A DNA stretch of 64,000 bases, taken from Parvularcula maris (GTDB lineage: Bacteria; Pseudomonadota; Alphaproteobacteria; Caulobacterales; Parvularculaceae). Shown piece after piece: positions 8,586 to 16,907 of this stretch. The translations under genes were made by a program, and so were the position numbers. The notes under the pieces were generated by a model. The model ran no database searches. It had not been told where the DNA came from and saw nothing but the letters and a program-made list of their open reading frames with translations. The stretch spans positions 202,681-266,680 of the forward strand of contig NZ_JANIBC010000003.1 of NCBI RefSeq assembly GCF_024505085.1. Reading direction: 5' to 3'. Position 1 is the stretch's first letter; every line of letters begins with the position of its first letter.

Positions 8586-9896
8586 ATGAGCAAGCCGCCA
8601 AAGCTGCCCGACAGTGGACGGATCGCCTATGCGGGGCCGGCCCTGCGCGCCGAGGCCAAGGCGGAGATCGAGGCGGCGGGCTACGACGTCGCGGTGGTCG
8701 AGGAGCGCAAGAGCGAGCTGCCCTTCGGCACGGTGATGCTGGTCTTCGGCACCGGCGTGCGGCACCCGAACCTCGCCGCCCTGCAGCGCGACGCGGTGGC
8801 GGCAGGCATCCCGGACCTCACCGACCTAGCGTTTCTCAGTCACCTCGGTACGAAACTCCGCACGAGCCGCAAGCAGCGCGTGCTGATCACCGGTTCGGCG
8901 GGCAAGTCCACGACCGCGGCTCTCTTTCGCGACATGCTGAACCGCTCGAAGCTCGAGAGCAGGATCGTCGGTGCGCAGAGCGGCTACCTCAACGCGCTCG
9001 GCAGCAGGGCGGCGTTTCTCGTTCTGACGGCGGTGCCTGATCAGGTCCGCCATGCCGAGCGCATCGGCTTCGGTGCGGCGGCGGTGCTGAACCTGACCGA
9101 GGAGAAGGGGCACGACCCCTCGGCGAGGACCAAGAGCGCCTGCGCCGAGGCGCTGACGGCGGCGCCCTTCGGCGTTCTCGGCACGGACGATGTGGCGGCG
9201 CAGTCTCTTCTGATGACCATCCGCCGGATGAGCGGCTCCAGCGCCAGGGAGATCGTGCCGGTCTCCGGCGGCTCCACCCTTTCTGGCGGCTACTTTGTCA
9301 TCGACCGCGTGCTCTACGGGGCGAAGCTTGGCAGGACCCGCAGGGCGGCAAGCTTCGCCGAAGGCAGCACCCTGATCGGCGACCATTTCGGTCAGAGCGC
9401 CGCTGCGGCGGCGGCGCTCGCATCCCACTACGGCTGCAACGACGAGCAGATCGGCGGCGCCCTGAGTGCTTATCAGGGCCTGCCCGGACGGTTCGACTGT
9501 GTCGCCACCAAGGGCCGCATCGTTTTTGTCGACGACCGGGCTGCCCGCTCGGTCAGCTCGGCGGCGGCCTCCATCGGGGCGTGTCCCGACGTTTTCTGGA
9601 TCGGCCACCGCGCTGGAAGCTTGCCGAAGCGGGTGAAGGACAGCGTGCGCGGCTCCTTCTACCTGCGCGGCGAGGACGGAAGCGGCCCGCCCATGGACGG
9701 GGTGACGAGCTTCGACGACGCGACCAAGGCGGCGGAGATGGCGCTGGCATCGGCTGAGGAGCTACTTCGCCGCGAGCCTGATGCCGCCCCGGTGCTGCTG
9801 TTCGCTCCGGGGGCGCATGGTTTCGACTCTGCCGGGGAGGTGTTCAAACGCTTCGCCAGCGAGGCCGCGAAAGAGGGAGACCGTATCCGTGCTTGA
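8586..9896 (+). CDS. murD: Divergent MurD-like Mur ligase, active-site motifs largely lost
   Basis: The gene sits in the murD slot between mraY and ftsW and its 436-residue product aligns by eye along the whole MurD fold. MurD adds D-glutamate to UDP-MurNAc-L-Ala. The P-loop ITGSAGKSTT (residues 101-110) is kept. Other family signatures are not: the SSFQLE region reads TAVPDQV (148-154), the DH(L/M)DRH region reads TEEKGHD (171-177), G-HN reads GDHFGQ, GLPHRFE reads GLPGRFD (298-304), the DSKATN motif reads DDRAARS (316-322), and SPACASFDQF reads APGAHGFDS (407-415). The reading frame is open and full length, so this is not a recent pseudogene. Ligase activity is doubtful. A second, canonical murD may exist elsewhere. 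The symbol denotes position and homology. Confidence 0.75.
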   Translation: MSKPPKLPDSGRIAYAGPALRAEAKAEIEAAGYDVAVVEERKSELPFGTVMLVFGTGVRHPNLAALQRDAVAAGIPDLTDLAFLSHLGTKLRTSRKQRVLITGSAGKSTTAALFRDMLNRSKLESRIVGAQSGYLNALGSRAAFLVLTAVPDQVRHAERIGFGAAAVLNLTEEKGHDPSARTKSACAEALTAAPFGVLGTDDVAAQSLLMTIRRMSGSSAREIVPVSGGSTLSGGYFVIDRVLYGAKLGRTRRAASFAEGSTLIGDHFGQSAAAAAALASHYGCNDEQIGGALSAYQGLPGRFDCVATKGRIVFVDDRAARSVSSAAASIGACPDVFWIGHRAGSLPKRVKDSVRGSFYLRGEDGSGPPMDGVTSFDDATKAAEMALASAEELLRREPDAAPVLLFAPGAHGFDSAGEVFKRFASEAAKEGDRIRA

Positions 9897-11016
9897 AGCT
9901 GCGCTGTCCCGTATCGAGCTGGGCATGTCGAAGGTCAGGGCAGGGAGCTTCCAGGGCTTCGACCTGGCGCTGGTCTACGCCTTCTGCCTTTTAGGTCTGA
10001 CCGGCATGGTGTTGTCCTTCGCTGCAGGCCCCGTTGCGGCAGGACGGATCGGCATCGCCGACCCCTTCTACTTCACCGAGCGGCATCTTCTCTTCCTAGT
10101 GGTGACGATTGTCGGCGCGGCTGGGGTGGCGCTTCTGGACCTCAACCGCGCGAGGCGCGTCGGCATCCTGACCGCCGCCGCCTCAATCGTCCTCATTCTC
10201 GTCGCCCTCTTGTTCGGACCGGAGATCAAGGGCGCGAAACGTTGGCTCCACATTGCGGGCTTCAGCCTTCAGCCCTCGGAGTTCCTGAAACCGGGCTTCG
10301 TCTGCGTTGCTGCCTGGTTCCTCAGCGCCAAGCCCGAGGACAAGTTCCCCGGCACACTTGCCTGTCTTCTTCTTTATGCGGTGTGCTCGCTCCTCTTGCT
10401 GTCGCAGCCCGATTACGGCCAGTGGCTCCTTCTGACGGGCATCTGGGCGGTGATGTTCTTCATCGCGGGCTGGAGCTGGCTGTGGATCGCGGGGCTGGGC
10501 GGTGCGGCCAGCGCAGCGCTCGGCCTAGGCTATCTCACCCAGTCCCATGTTCGCGCACGGATCGACCGCTTCCTGGACCCCTCCAGCGGTGATGCCTACC
10601 AGACCGAGAAGGCAGCCGAAGCCATCAGCTCCGGCGGCGTGCTCGGCCATGACCTTCATGAGGCACCGGCGGTGAAGGCATCGCTCCCCGATGCGCATAC
10701 GGACTTCGTCTACGCGGTAGCGGTGGAGGAGTTCGGGCTCTTGATCGGGGTCCTCATCCTCAGCCTCTTCGCCATCATCGCCATCCGCTCGATCTCGGCG
10801 GCGCTAGCCACCCAGGACATGTTCCGCCGCACGGCCATTGCGGGGCTGACGGCGGCGCTCTGCTTCCAGGCCTCGATCAATATCGGCGTGAATGTCGGCA
10901 TGCTGCCTGCCAAGGGGATGACCCTGCCGCTGATCAGCTCGGGTGGCTCCTCCATGATGGCCACGGGCCTGACCGCAGGGCTGCTGCTGGTCTTCGCCCG
11001 CAGGAGGCGGGCTTGA
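9889..11016 (+). CDS. ftsW: Septal peptidoglycan polymerase FtsW
   Basis: FtsW is a SEDS-family glycosyltransferase that polymerises lipid II at the septum with FtsI. The 375-residue protein has about ten membrane helices. Motifs seen are GAKRWLHIAGFSLQPSEFLK, SQPDYGQWLL, RFLDPSSGDAYQTEKAAEA, SLPDAHTDFVYAVAVEE and LPLISSGGSSM, which are diagnostic for FtsW/RodA. Location in the dcw cluster favours FtsW over RodA. The GTG at 9889 overlaps the murD-like gene by 8 nt and has an AGAGGGA site about 10 nt upstream. Confidence 0.93.
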   Translation: MLEAALSRIELGMSKVRAGSFQGFDLALVYAFCLLGLTGMVLSFAAGPVAAGRIGIADPFYFTERHLLFLVVTIVGAAGVALLDLNRARRVGILTAAASIVLILVALLFGPEIKGAKRWLHIAGFSLQPSEFLKPGFVCVAAWFLSAKPEDKFPGTLACLLLYAVCSLLLLSQPDYGQWLLLTGIWAVMFFIAGWSWLWIAGLGGAASAALGLGYLTQSHVRARIDRFLDPSSGDAYQTEKAAEAISSGGVLGHDLHEAPAVKASLPDAHTDFVYAVAVEEFGLLIGVLILSLFAIIAIRSISAALATQDMFRRTAIAGLTAALCFQASINIGVNVGMLPAKGMTLPLISSGGSSMMATGLTAGLLLVFARRRRA

Positions 11017-12101
11017 GGCTCGCCCTCGCTGCAGGAGGCACGGGCGGGCACATGTTCCCCGCTCAGGCGGTGGCCGAGGAGGCCAAGGCCCGCGGCTGGT
11101 CTGTCATCCTGCTGACTGATGCAAGGGGCGACCGCTACGCGGACGGTTTCCCTTGCGATCAGAAGCTGCTGCTGAAAGCCGCCAGCCCTTCCTCGCGGGG
11201 CATCGGCGCGAAGCTTTCGGCAGGGATGGCGCTTCTTCAGGGTACGGGCCAGGCTAAGAAGGCCCTCAAGAGCTTTGGCGCCGACGCGGCGCTGGGCTTC
11301 GGCGGCTACCCCTCGGCGCCCTCCATGCTGGCCGCAAGCCAGCTCAACATCCCCACCGGGGTCCACGAACAGAACGCCGTCCTAGGCCGCGCCAACCGCC
11401 TCGCCGCGCGCAAGGCCCAGTTCATCGCCCACGCCTTTCCAAGCCTTTCCAAAACTCCTGGCAAGATCCGCCTCATCGAAGCGGGCAACCCCGTACGCTG
11501 CGCGGTGCTGGAGGCTGCCTCCCAGCGCTTCGAGCCGCCGGGGCAGGGGCCGATCAAGCTCCTCATCTTCGGAGGTAGCCAGGGAGCGTCCCTCTTCGCT
11601 CGTGTCTTTCCTAAAGCCGTGGCCTCCCTCAATGAGACCATCCGCCAGCGCCTGCATATTACACACCAGGTCAGCGACAGCGACCGGGAAGACGCGCAGA
11701 CCACCTACACAGAAGCGTGCCTGAACAACGTTGAGCTCGCCCCATTCTTCACCGACCTGCCCCAGCGCATCGCGGACAGCCACCTCGTCATTGCTCGCTC
11801 AGGCGCCTCGTCGGTGACCGAGCTTGCCGTCATCGGCAGGCCCTCGCTCCTCGTGCCGCTCAAGATCGCCATGGACGACCATCAGCGCGCCAATGCCGAG
11901 GTGCTGACCGGGGCAGGGGCGGCGGAGCTGATCCTGGAGGACGACCTCTCGCCCGACAGCGCTGCCGCGATCCTTACGAAGCTCTTAGGTGACCCACAGC
12001 ATTTGACGGCCATGGCCGAGAGCGCGAAAGGTCGCATGACCGAGGGCGCCGCTAAGAGGCTGGCGGACCTCGCTAAGGGCCTCACACCCGGACACATCTG
12101 A
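11013..12101 (+). CDS. murG: UDP-GlcNAc:lipid I GlcNAc transferase MurG
   Basis: MurG adds GlcNAc to lipid I to make lipid II on the cytoplasmic face. The 362-residue GT-B protein starts [17 protein letters not shown], containing the N-terminal glycine-rich loop. [14 protein letters not shown] and [15 protein letters not shown] follow in the acceptor domain. The donor domain has FGGSQGA and [20 protein letters not shown], with the conserved glutamate of the UDP-GlcNAc site. The start codon is TTG at 11013, overlapping the ftsW stop by 4 nt. Confidence 0.95.
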   Translation: MRLALAAGGTGGHMFPAQAVAEEAKARGWSVILLTDARGDRYADGFPCDQKLLLKAASPSSRGIGAKLSAGMALLQGTGQAKKALKSFGADAALGFGGYPSAPSMLAASQLNIPTGVHEQNAVLGRANRLAARKAQFIAHAFPSLSKTPGKIRLIEAGNPVRCAVLEAASQRFEPPGQGPIKLLIFGGSQGASLFARVFPKAVASLNETIRQRLHITHQVSDSDREDAQTTYTEACLNNVELAPFFTDLPQRIADSHLVIARSGASSVTELAVIGRPSLLVPLKIAMDDHQRANAEVLTGAGAAELILEDDLSPDSAAAILTKLLGDPQHLTAMAESAKGRMTEGAAKRLADLAKGLTPGHI

Positions 12102-12126
12102 GGCCGATGAGGGAAGGGGCGCGGCC

Positions 12127-13548
12127 TTGAACGACGAAGAACTGAAAGTCAGCCTGCCGTTCGCCGTGGGACGCATCCACTTCGTCGGCATTGGCGGCAT
12201 CGGCATGTCGGGCATCGCCCGCGTCATGCACAATCTCGGCTACGAGGTGTCGGGCTCCGACATCGCCGAGGGCGAGACCGTCGAGCTCCTCCGCGAGAAG
12301 GGCATCGCCGTCCATATCGGCCACGACCGCGAGCACGTGAAAGGCGCCGCCGCCGTCGTGGTCTCCACCGCCATCGGCAAGGGCAACCCGGAGGTCGCCG
12401 AGGCCCGCGCACGCCACATACCCGTCGTCAGGCGCGCGGACATGCTGGCAGAGCTGATGCGGCTCAAATGGAACGTCTGCATCGCCGGCACCCATGGCAA
12501 GACGACGACCACCTCGATGGTCGCCGCACTGATGGATACGGGCGGGCTCGACCCGACGGTCATCAATGGCGGCGTCATCAACGCCTACGGCACCAACCAC
12601 CGCTCAGGCGAGGGCGACTGGATGGTGGTCGAGGCTGATGAGAGCGACGGCACCTTCGTCCGTCTGCCGACCACCGTCAGTGTCATCACCAATATGGACC
12701 CAGAGCATCTCGACCATTGGGGCGATTTCGAGCGGCTGCGCAGCGCCTTCGATCAGTTCATCGAGAACACACCCTTCTACGGCTTCGGCGTCGTTTGCCT
12801 CGATCATCCAGAGGTCCAGGCCCTCGTAGGCCGGATCACCGACCGCCGCCTCGTCACCTACGGCCTCAACCCCCAGGCCGATGTCCGTGCCGAGAACATC
12901 CGCGCCGAAGACGGCGGCCAGGTCTTCGACATCCACTTCCGCGAGCGCGCCAAGACCGTGCACCGTCTGGAAGGCTGCCGCCTGCCCATGCCTGGCGCCC
13001 ACAACGTCCAGAACGCCGTCGCCGCCGCGATCATCGCGAGAGAGCTCGGCGTGCCGGACGAGAAGATCGTCGAGGGTTTCGCCAAGTTCGGCGGCGTCAA
13101 ACGGCGCTTCACCGAAGTGGGCGTTTGGCACGGCGTACGGATCATCGACGATTACGGCCACCACCCGGTGGAGATCAACGCCACGCTTGCTGCGGCGCGC
13201 GGGGTGACCGAGGGCCGCGTCATCGCGGTCATTCAGCCCCACCGCTATACGCGGCTTTCCAACCTCTTCGCCGAGTTCACCACCTGCGCCAACGAGGCCG
13301 ACACGGTTCTGATCGCGCCGGTCTACGAGGCAGGCGAGGAGCCTATCGAAGGGGCGGATGCGGAGAGCCTCGCCAGGGGCATGACCAGGGCGGGGCACCG
13401 AGACGCAAGGGTGCTGGCCGGGTTCGATGAGCTGGCCGAGTTCGTCCGTGAGGAAACGAGCGAGGGGGACATCGTGGTGATGCTCGGCGCCGGGGATGTG
13501 ACGAAGCATGCCCAGGCGCTACCGGGACGGCTTAGTGCTGATGAGTAG
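12127..13548 (+). CDS. murC: UDP-MurNAc:L-alanine ligase MurC
   Basis: MurC adds the first stem-peptide residue, L-alanine, to UDP-MurNAc. The 473-residue protein has the N-terminal Rossmann loop [17 protein letters not shown], the P-loop [34 protein letters not shown] and the C-terminal [10 protein letters not shown] motif. All expected Mur-ligase residues are present. The start is TTG at 12127, placed by the strong GAGGGAAGGGG site at 12108-12118. This is the first gene in the cluster separated from its neighbour by a real gap (25 nt). A repeat follows before murB. Confidence 0.95.
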   Translation: MNDEELKVSLPFAVGRIHFVGIGGIGMSGIARVMHNLGYEVSGSDIAEGETVELLREKGIAVHIGHDREHVKGAAAVVVSTAIGKGNPEVAEARARHIPVVRRADMLAELMRLKWNVCIAGTHGKTTTTSMVAALMDTGGLDPTVINGGVINAYGTNHRSGEGDWMVVEADESDGTFVRLPTTVSVITNMDPEHLDHWGDFERLRSAFDQFIENTPFYGFGVVCLDHPEVQALVGRITDRRLVTYGLNPQADVRAENIRAEDGGQVFDIHFRERAKTVHRLEGCRLPMPGAHNVQNAVAAAIIARELGVPDEKIVEGFAKFGGVKRRFTEVGVWHGVRIIDDYGHHPVEINATLAAARGVTEGRVIAVIQPHRYTRLSNLFAEFTTCANEADTVLIAPVYEAGEEPIEGADAESLARGMTRAGHRDARVLAGFDELAEFVREETSEGDIVVMLGAGDVTKHAQALPGRLSADE

Positions 13549-13583
13549 TCCGATACTGAGGAGGTCATTTCTGCAGCACCAGC

Positions 13584-13700
13584 TCCCCCTCAGCCTGCCG
13601 GCAGCTCCCCCTCAAGGAGGGGGAGCGATCTTGGCTTCGACGTGTAGGACTGCTTCCCTCCCCCGTGGAACGGGGGAGGTGCCCGAAGGGCGGAGGGGGC
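13584..13700. repeat. Dispersed ~115-bp repeat E, copy 1
   Basis: One of five copies in the window. This copy reads CCCCCTCAGCCTGCCGGCAG at the left end and GTGCCCGAAGGGCGGAGGGG at the right. Inside are two short inverted repeats, CTCCCCCTC/GAGGGGGAG and CTCCCCCG/CGGGGGAG, separated by a variable 25-30 bp. It separates murC from murB. No transposase is present; it resembles the palindromic REP-type elements common in alphaproteobacteria. Copy 5 (59941-60056) has the same orientation; copies 2-4 are inverted. Confidence 0.8.
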
Positions 13701-13737
13701 AGACCAGGTTGGCCACTAATGTGGACGCTGTAACTCT

Positions 13738-14622
13738 ATGACCGCCCGCCTCATGGAAAACGCCCCGCTCGCCCCCTATACCTGGCTGCGCGTAGGCGGC
13801 CAGGCTGATCGGCTTATCCTTCCTTCCACGGAACAAGACCTGGCCAAAGCCCTTGCCACCACCCCCGAAACCGACCCTCTCACCATCCTCGGCGTAGGCT
13901 CCAACGTCATCATCCGCGATGGCGGCATCGAAGGTACGGTCATCCGCCTCGGCCCAGGCTTCGGCAAGGTCGCCGTCGACGGCACCAAGGTCACCGCAGG
14001 CGCTGCCTGCCTCGACGCCCGCGTGGCCAAGGCGGCGGCGCAGGCAGGGCTCTCGGGGCTCGCCTTCATGGCGGGCATCCCCGGCACGATCGGCGGCGCC
14101 ATGCGCATGAACGCCGGCGCTTACGGCGGCGAGACCAAGGATCACTTCGTCAGTGCCCGCGCCATCGACCGCAAGGGGCGGGAGGTCCATCTGACAGCGG
14201 AAGACTTCGCCTTCCGCTACCGCCATTCGGAGGTCCCTCCCGACCTCGTGCTTATCGAAGCGACCTTTGAAGCCCCCCAAGGCGATGCCGTGGAAGAACT
14301 CGCCAAGATTGCCGACATCATGGAGCGTCGCGAGGCGACCCAGCCTATCCGCGAGAAGACTGGCGGCTCCACCTTCAAGAACCCCGACCCGGAGACGTCC
14401 GGCGGCCGTTCGGCCTGGCAGTCCGTGGACGCCGTAGGAGGTCGCGGCCGCGTGGTGGGCGATGCGCAGATGTCGGAACTCCACGCCAACTTCATGATCA
14501 ACCGGGGCGCGGCAACGGCGGCGGACCTCGAAGCCCTAGGTGAGAGCATCCGCGCCGATGTGCGCGAGCAGCTCGGCTATGAGCTCGAATGGGAGATCAA
14601 GCGCATCGGGCGGCATGCATGA
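13738..14622 (+). CDS. murB: UDP-N-acetylenolpyruvoylglucosamine reductase MurB
   Basis: MurB is the FAD enzyme that reduces UDP-GlcNAc-enolpyruvate to UDP-MurNAc with NADPH. The 294-residue protein has the FAD-domain start NAPLAPYTWLRVGGQAD, the loop ILGVGSNVIIRDGGIEG, and GIPGTIGGAMRMNAGAYGGE. The catalytic serine motif GGSTFKNP and the C-terminal glutamate stretch LEWEIKRIG are present. It is a type I MurB by motif order. Repeat E separates it from murC, so it may have its own promoter. The stop overlaps the next gene by 4 nt. Confidence 0.95.
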   Translation: MTARLMENAPLAPYTWLRVGGQADRLILPSTEQDLAKALATTPETDPLTILGVGSNVIIRDGGIEGTVIRLGPGFGKVAVDGTKVTAGAACLDARVAKAAAQAGLSGLAFMAGIPGTIGGAMRMNAGAYGGETKDHFVSARAIDRKGREVHLTAEDFAFRYRHSEVPPDLVLIEATFEAPQGDAVEELAKIADIMERREATQPIREKTGGSTFKNPDPETSGGRSAWQSVDAVGGRGRVVGDAQMSELHANFMINRGAATAADLEALGESIRADVREQLGYELEWEIKRIGRHA

Positions 14623-15089
14623 AGCTGACGGTCCGCAGGCTGCCTCTCCTCGCCGCCTTAGGCTTCGCGGTCACCACCTCGCTGATCCTTCTGACACGGA
14701 CATCAGCGATGGAGGCGGGGCTTTTCCTGCCGATCTTCGTGCTCTTCCTGCTGCTGGTCCTCTACGCCATCGCCTATCACTTGCGGAAACCGGTACTCAT
14801 TGCGCTCGACGCCGAGGGCAAAGGGGCCATCCCCAAGCTGCCTCATCTCCTGGCGCGGCAAGACCCCCGCCGCTTCGAAGCGCACGGCACCACCATCGCG
14901 TACGAAGACTACTACCTTATCTTCGACCCCGCCCTACGCACGACAAGCGGCGAGCGGATCGAGAAGCTCTATCTCAACCCCAAACAGGTAAGCGGCGGCC
15001 TGGCGCGGATCGAAGCCTTCACCCGCTTCGCCCGGCAGTTTGCCCCGACACCCACACTGGCGCCCGAGGAAACCACGTATGAGCCTTGA
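14619..15089 (+). CDS. Unrecognised two-helix membrane protein within the dcw cluster
   Basis: A 156-residue protein of unknown function between murB and ddl. Two hydrophobic segments are visible, LLAALGFAVTTSLILL (about 9-24) and GLFLPIFVLFLLLVLYAIAY (about 34-53). A soluble, mixed-charge C-terminal part of about 100 residues follows and is probably cytoplasmic. The ATG at 14619 overlaps the murB stop (ATGA) and the 3' end overlaps ddl by 11 nt, so it is embedded in the operon and very likely expressed. I do not recognise the family. Position suggests an envelope or division role, which is inference only. Confidence 0.75.
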   Translation: MKLTVRRLPLLAALGFAVTTSLILLTRTSAMEAGLFLPIFVLFLLLVLYAIAYHLRKPVLIALDAEGKGAIPKLPHLLARQDPRRFEAHGTTIAYEDYYLIFDPALRTTSGERIEKLYLNPKQVSGGLARIEAFTRFARQFAPTPTLAPEETTYEP

Positions 15090-16014
15090 GAAAAAAGTCC
15101 TGGTCCTGATGGGCGGCTTCTCATCGGAGAAGGGCGTCAGCCTCGTCTCGGGCCGTACCGCAGCGGGGGCACTCACCAAAGTCGGCTACCGCGTCGAAGC
15201 CATCGACGTGACCCGCGAGGTGGACCGTCAGATCCGTGCGAGCTTTGGCGGCGAGGGGCCTGACGTTGTCTTCAACGCCCTCCACGGCCCCTTCGGCGAG
15301 GACGGCACGGTGCAGGGCCTCCTGGAGATGATGGGGCTACCCTACACCCACTCAGGCGTCCTCTCTTCGGCGCTCTGCATGGAGAAGGCCCGAACCAAGG
15401 ATGTGCTCGCCGCAGCGGGCCTGCGCGTGCCGGGCGGCCATGTCATCGACATCGCGCACCTCACCGGCAGCGCCCATCCGATGCCCGCGCCCTACGTGCT
15501 CAAGCCCATCTCCGAGGGCTCAACCTTCGGCGTAGTCATCATCAAGCACCCCACCGACCCCGCCCCCCGGCGCGAGCTTCTGGACGAGAGCGTCTATCAC
15601 GGCGGGGCCATCGTCGAGGAGTACATCGCGGGCCGCGAGCTGACCGTAGCTCTTAAAGGGACGGAGGCCTTGGCGGTGACCGAGATCCAGTCGGACTTCT
15701 ACGACTACGACGCCAAATACTCCTCCAACGCCGCGCCCCATGTGGTGCCTGCCGAGCTGCCGGACGAGATCACCCGCGAAGCCCTCGCCATGGCCGAGCG
15801 CGCCGGGAAGGTGCTGGGCTGCCGCGGTCTCTCCCGCGTGGATTTCCGCTACGACCCGGAAAGGGACGGGGTTAATGGCCTGTTCATCCTGGAGGTGAAT
15901 ACCCAACCGGGTATGACGCCGACATCGCTCTCCGCCGAGCAGGCCGCCTATCGCGGCATCTCGTTCGAAGAGCTCTGCCAGTGGATGGTCGAAGACGCCT
16001 CGTGCCGAAGGTAG
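15079..16014 (+). CDS. ddl: D-alanine--D-alanine ligase
   Basis: Ddl makes the D-Ala-D-Ala dipeptide used by MurF. The 311-residue ATP-grasp protein shows VLMGGFSSEKGVSLVSG at the N-terminus, ALHGPFGEDGTVQGLLEMMG, the ATP loop KPISEGSTFGVVI, and the Mg-binding and D-Ala2 motif EVNTQPGMTPTSL. Length is standard for DdlB. The ATG at 15079 starts inside the preceding gene. The 3' end overlaps the likely ftsQ start by 13 nt. Confidence 0.95.
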   Translation: MSLEKKVLVLMGGFSSEKGVSLVSGRTAAGALTKVGYRVEAIDVTREVDRQIRASFGGEGPDVVFNALHGPFGEDGTVQGLLEMMGLPYTHSGVLSSALCMEKARTKDVLAAAGLRVPGGHVIDIAHLTGSAHPMPAPYVLKPISEGSTFGVVIIKHPTDPAPRRELLDESVYHGGAIVEEYIAGRELTVALKGTEALAVTEIQSDFYDYDAKYSSNAAPHVVPAELPDEITREALAMAERAGKVLGCRGLSRVDFRYDPERDGVNGLFILEVNTQPGMTPTSLSAEQAAYRGISFEELCQWMVEDASCRR

Positions 16015-16907
16015 CGAAGAAAACCCCTGCGAAGAAAGCGCCCGCCAGGAAGCGCACCACCCGCGTGCAGCGCCGCAAGATGGGCTTCATGGAGAGCATC
16101 GGGCACAAGCTCGACCAGCAGGCGCCGCTGGCCGCTGCGCGGGCTATCGACTTCGGCTACATCGCGCTCGTCGCCGTGGCGGCTGGCGCGATCCTCATCG
16201 CCGTCTTCGGCGGCAAGGCCGCCAGCCTTCCCGAGCGCCTTGCTGCTGTGCCGGAGAACTCTATCCGCAGCCTCGGGCTGAACGTGATGCGGGTGACGGT
16301 GAAGGGCGGCGAGACGCTCACCACCAGGGACATCATGGCCGCCCTCCGCGACCCTCGCCAGGGCAGCGTCATTGGCAGGCCGCTGCCTCTTTTGAGCGCA
16401 GCGGAGCTGCGCGGCCGCATCGAAGCCATCGGCGCGGTCGAGGCGGCCTCCGTCACCAAGCTGCTGCCCGACACACTGCATATCTCCATCATCGAGCGCC
16501 CGGTGAAAGCCCTCTATCAGGACGAGGACGGGGTCTTCTACGTCATCGACCAGGAGGGCGTGGTGATCCGCCGGGTGGACGCCACGGACCATACGGACCT
16601 CCCCGTCGTCTCCGGCACGAAGGAGCCGAAGCTCGCCATGGACTTCCTGGCCGAGCTGCGCGGCTTCCCTGTCCTCTACGAACGGGCGGCAGGGGTGACG
16701 GTCATCGGCGGCAGGCGCATGGATTTGCGTTTCAAGAACGGCTTCCTAGCCAAGCTGCCGGAAGAGGGGGTGGATGCCGCCCTGGCTAGGCTCGACAGCC
16801 TCGATGCGGGCACGGGCAGCCTCGCCTCGAACCTCGACTATATCGATCTGCGCGATCCTGATTTCGCCTACTACAAACCCAAGGCCGACGCTAAGAAGGC
16901 TCCGTGA
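16002..16907 (+). CDS. ftsQ: Cell division protein FtsQ
   Basis: FtsQ is a bitopic division protein that links FtsL/FtsB to FtsA and FtsK. The 301-residue product has a lysine- and arginine-rich cytoplasmic tail (VPKVAKKTPAKKAPARKR), a membrane helix near residues 45-65 (IALVAVAAGAILIAVFGG), a POTRA domain beginning at SLGLNVMRVTVKGGETLTTRD, and the beta domain with HISIIERPVKALYQDEDGVFYVIDQEG. The GTG at 16002 inside ddl is chosen because it opens the basic tail. The ribosome binding site is weak, so the start is uncertain by several codons. The stop overlaps the next gene by 4 nt. Confidence 0.88.
   Translation: MPKVAKKTPAKKAPARKRTTRVQRRKMGFMESIGHKLDQQAPLAAARAIDFGYIALVAVAAGAILIAVFGGKAASLPERLAAVPENSIRSLGLNVMRVTVKGGETLTTRDIMAALRDPRQGSVIGRPLPLLSAAELRGRIEAIGAVEAASVTKLLPDTLHISIIERPVKALYQDEDGVFYVIDQEGVVIRRVDATDHTDLPVVSGTKEPKLAMDFLAELRGFPVLYERAAGVTVIGGRRMDLRFKNGFLAKLPEEGVDAALARLDSLDAGTGSLASNLDYIDLRDPDFAYYKPKADAKKAP

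Noticed and set aside
8586..9896. The murD-like gene as a pseudogene
   Set aside because: The frame is open over 436 codons, codon use matches its neighbours, the P-loop is kept and the gene overlaps ftsW; decay would be expected to leave stops or frameshifts.
13584..13700. Repeat E as a CRISPR array or insertion sequence
   Set aside because: The copies are scattered, not regularly spaced, and no transposase or Cas gene is present. Length and inner stems fit a REP-like palindrome.
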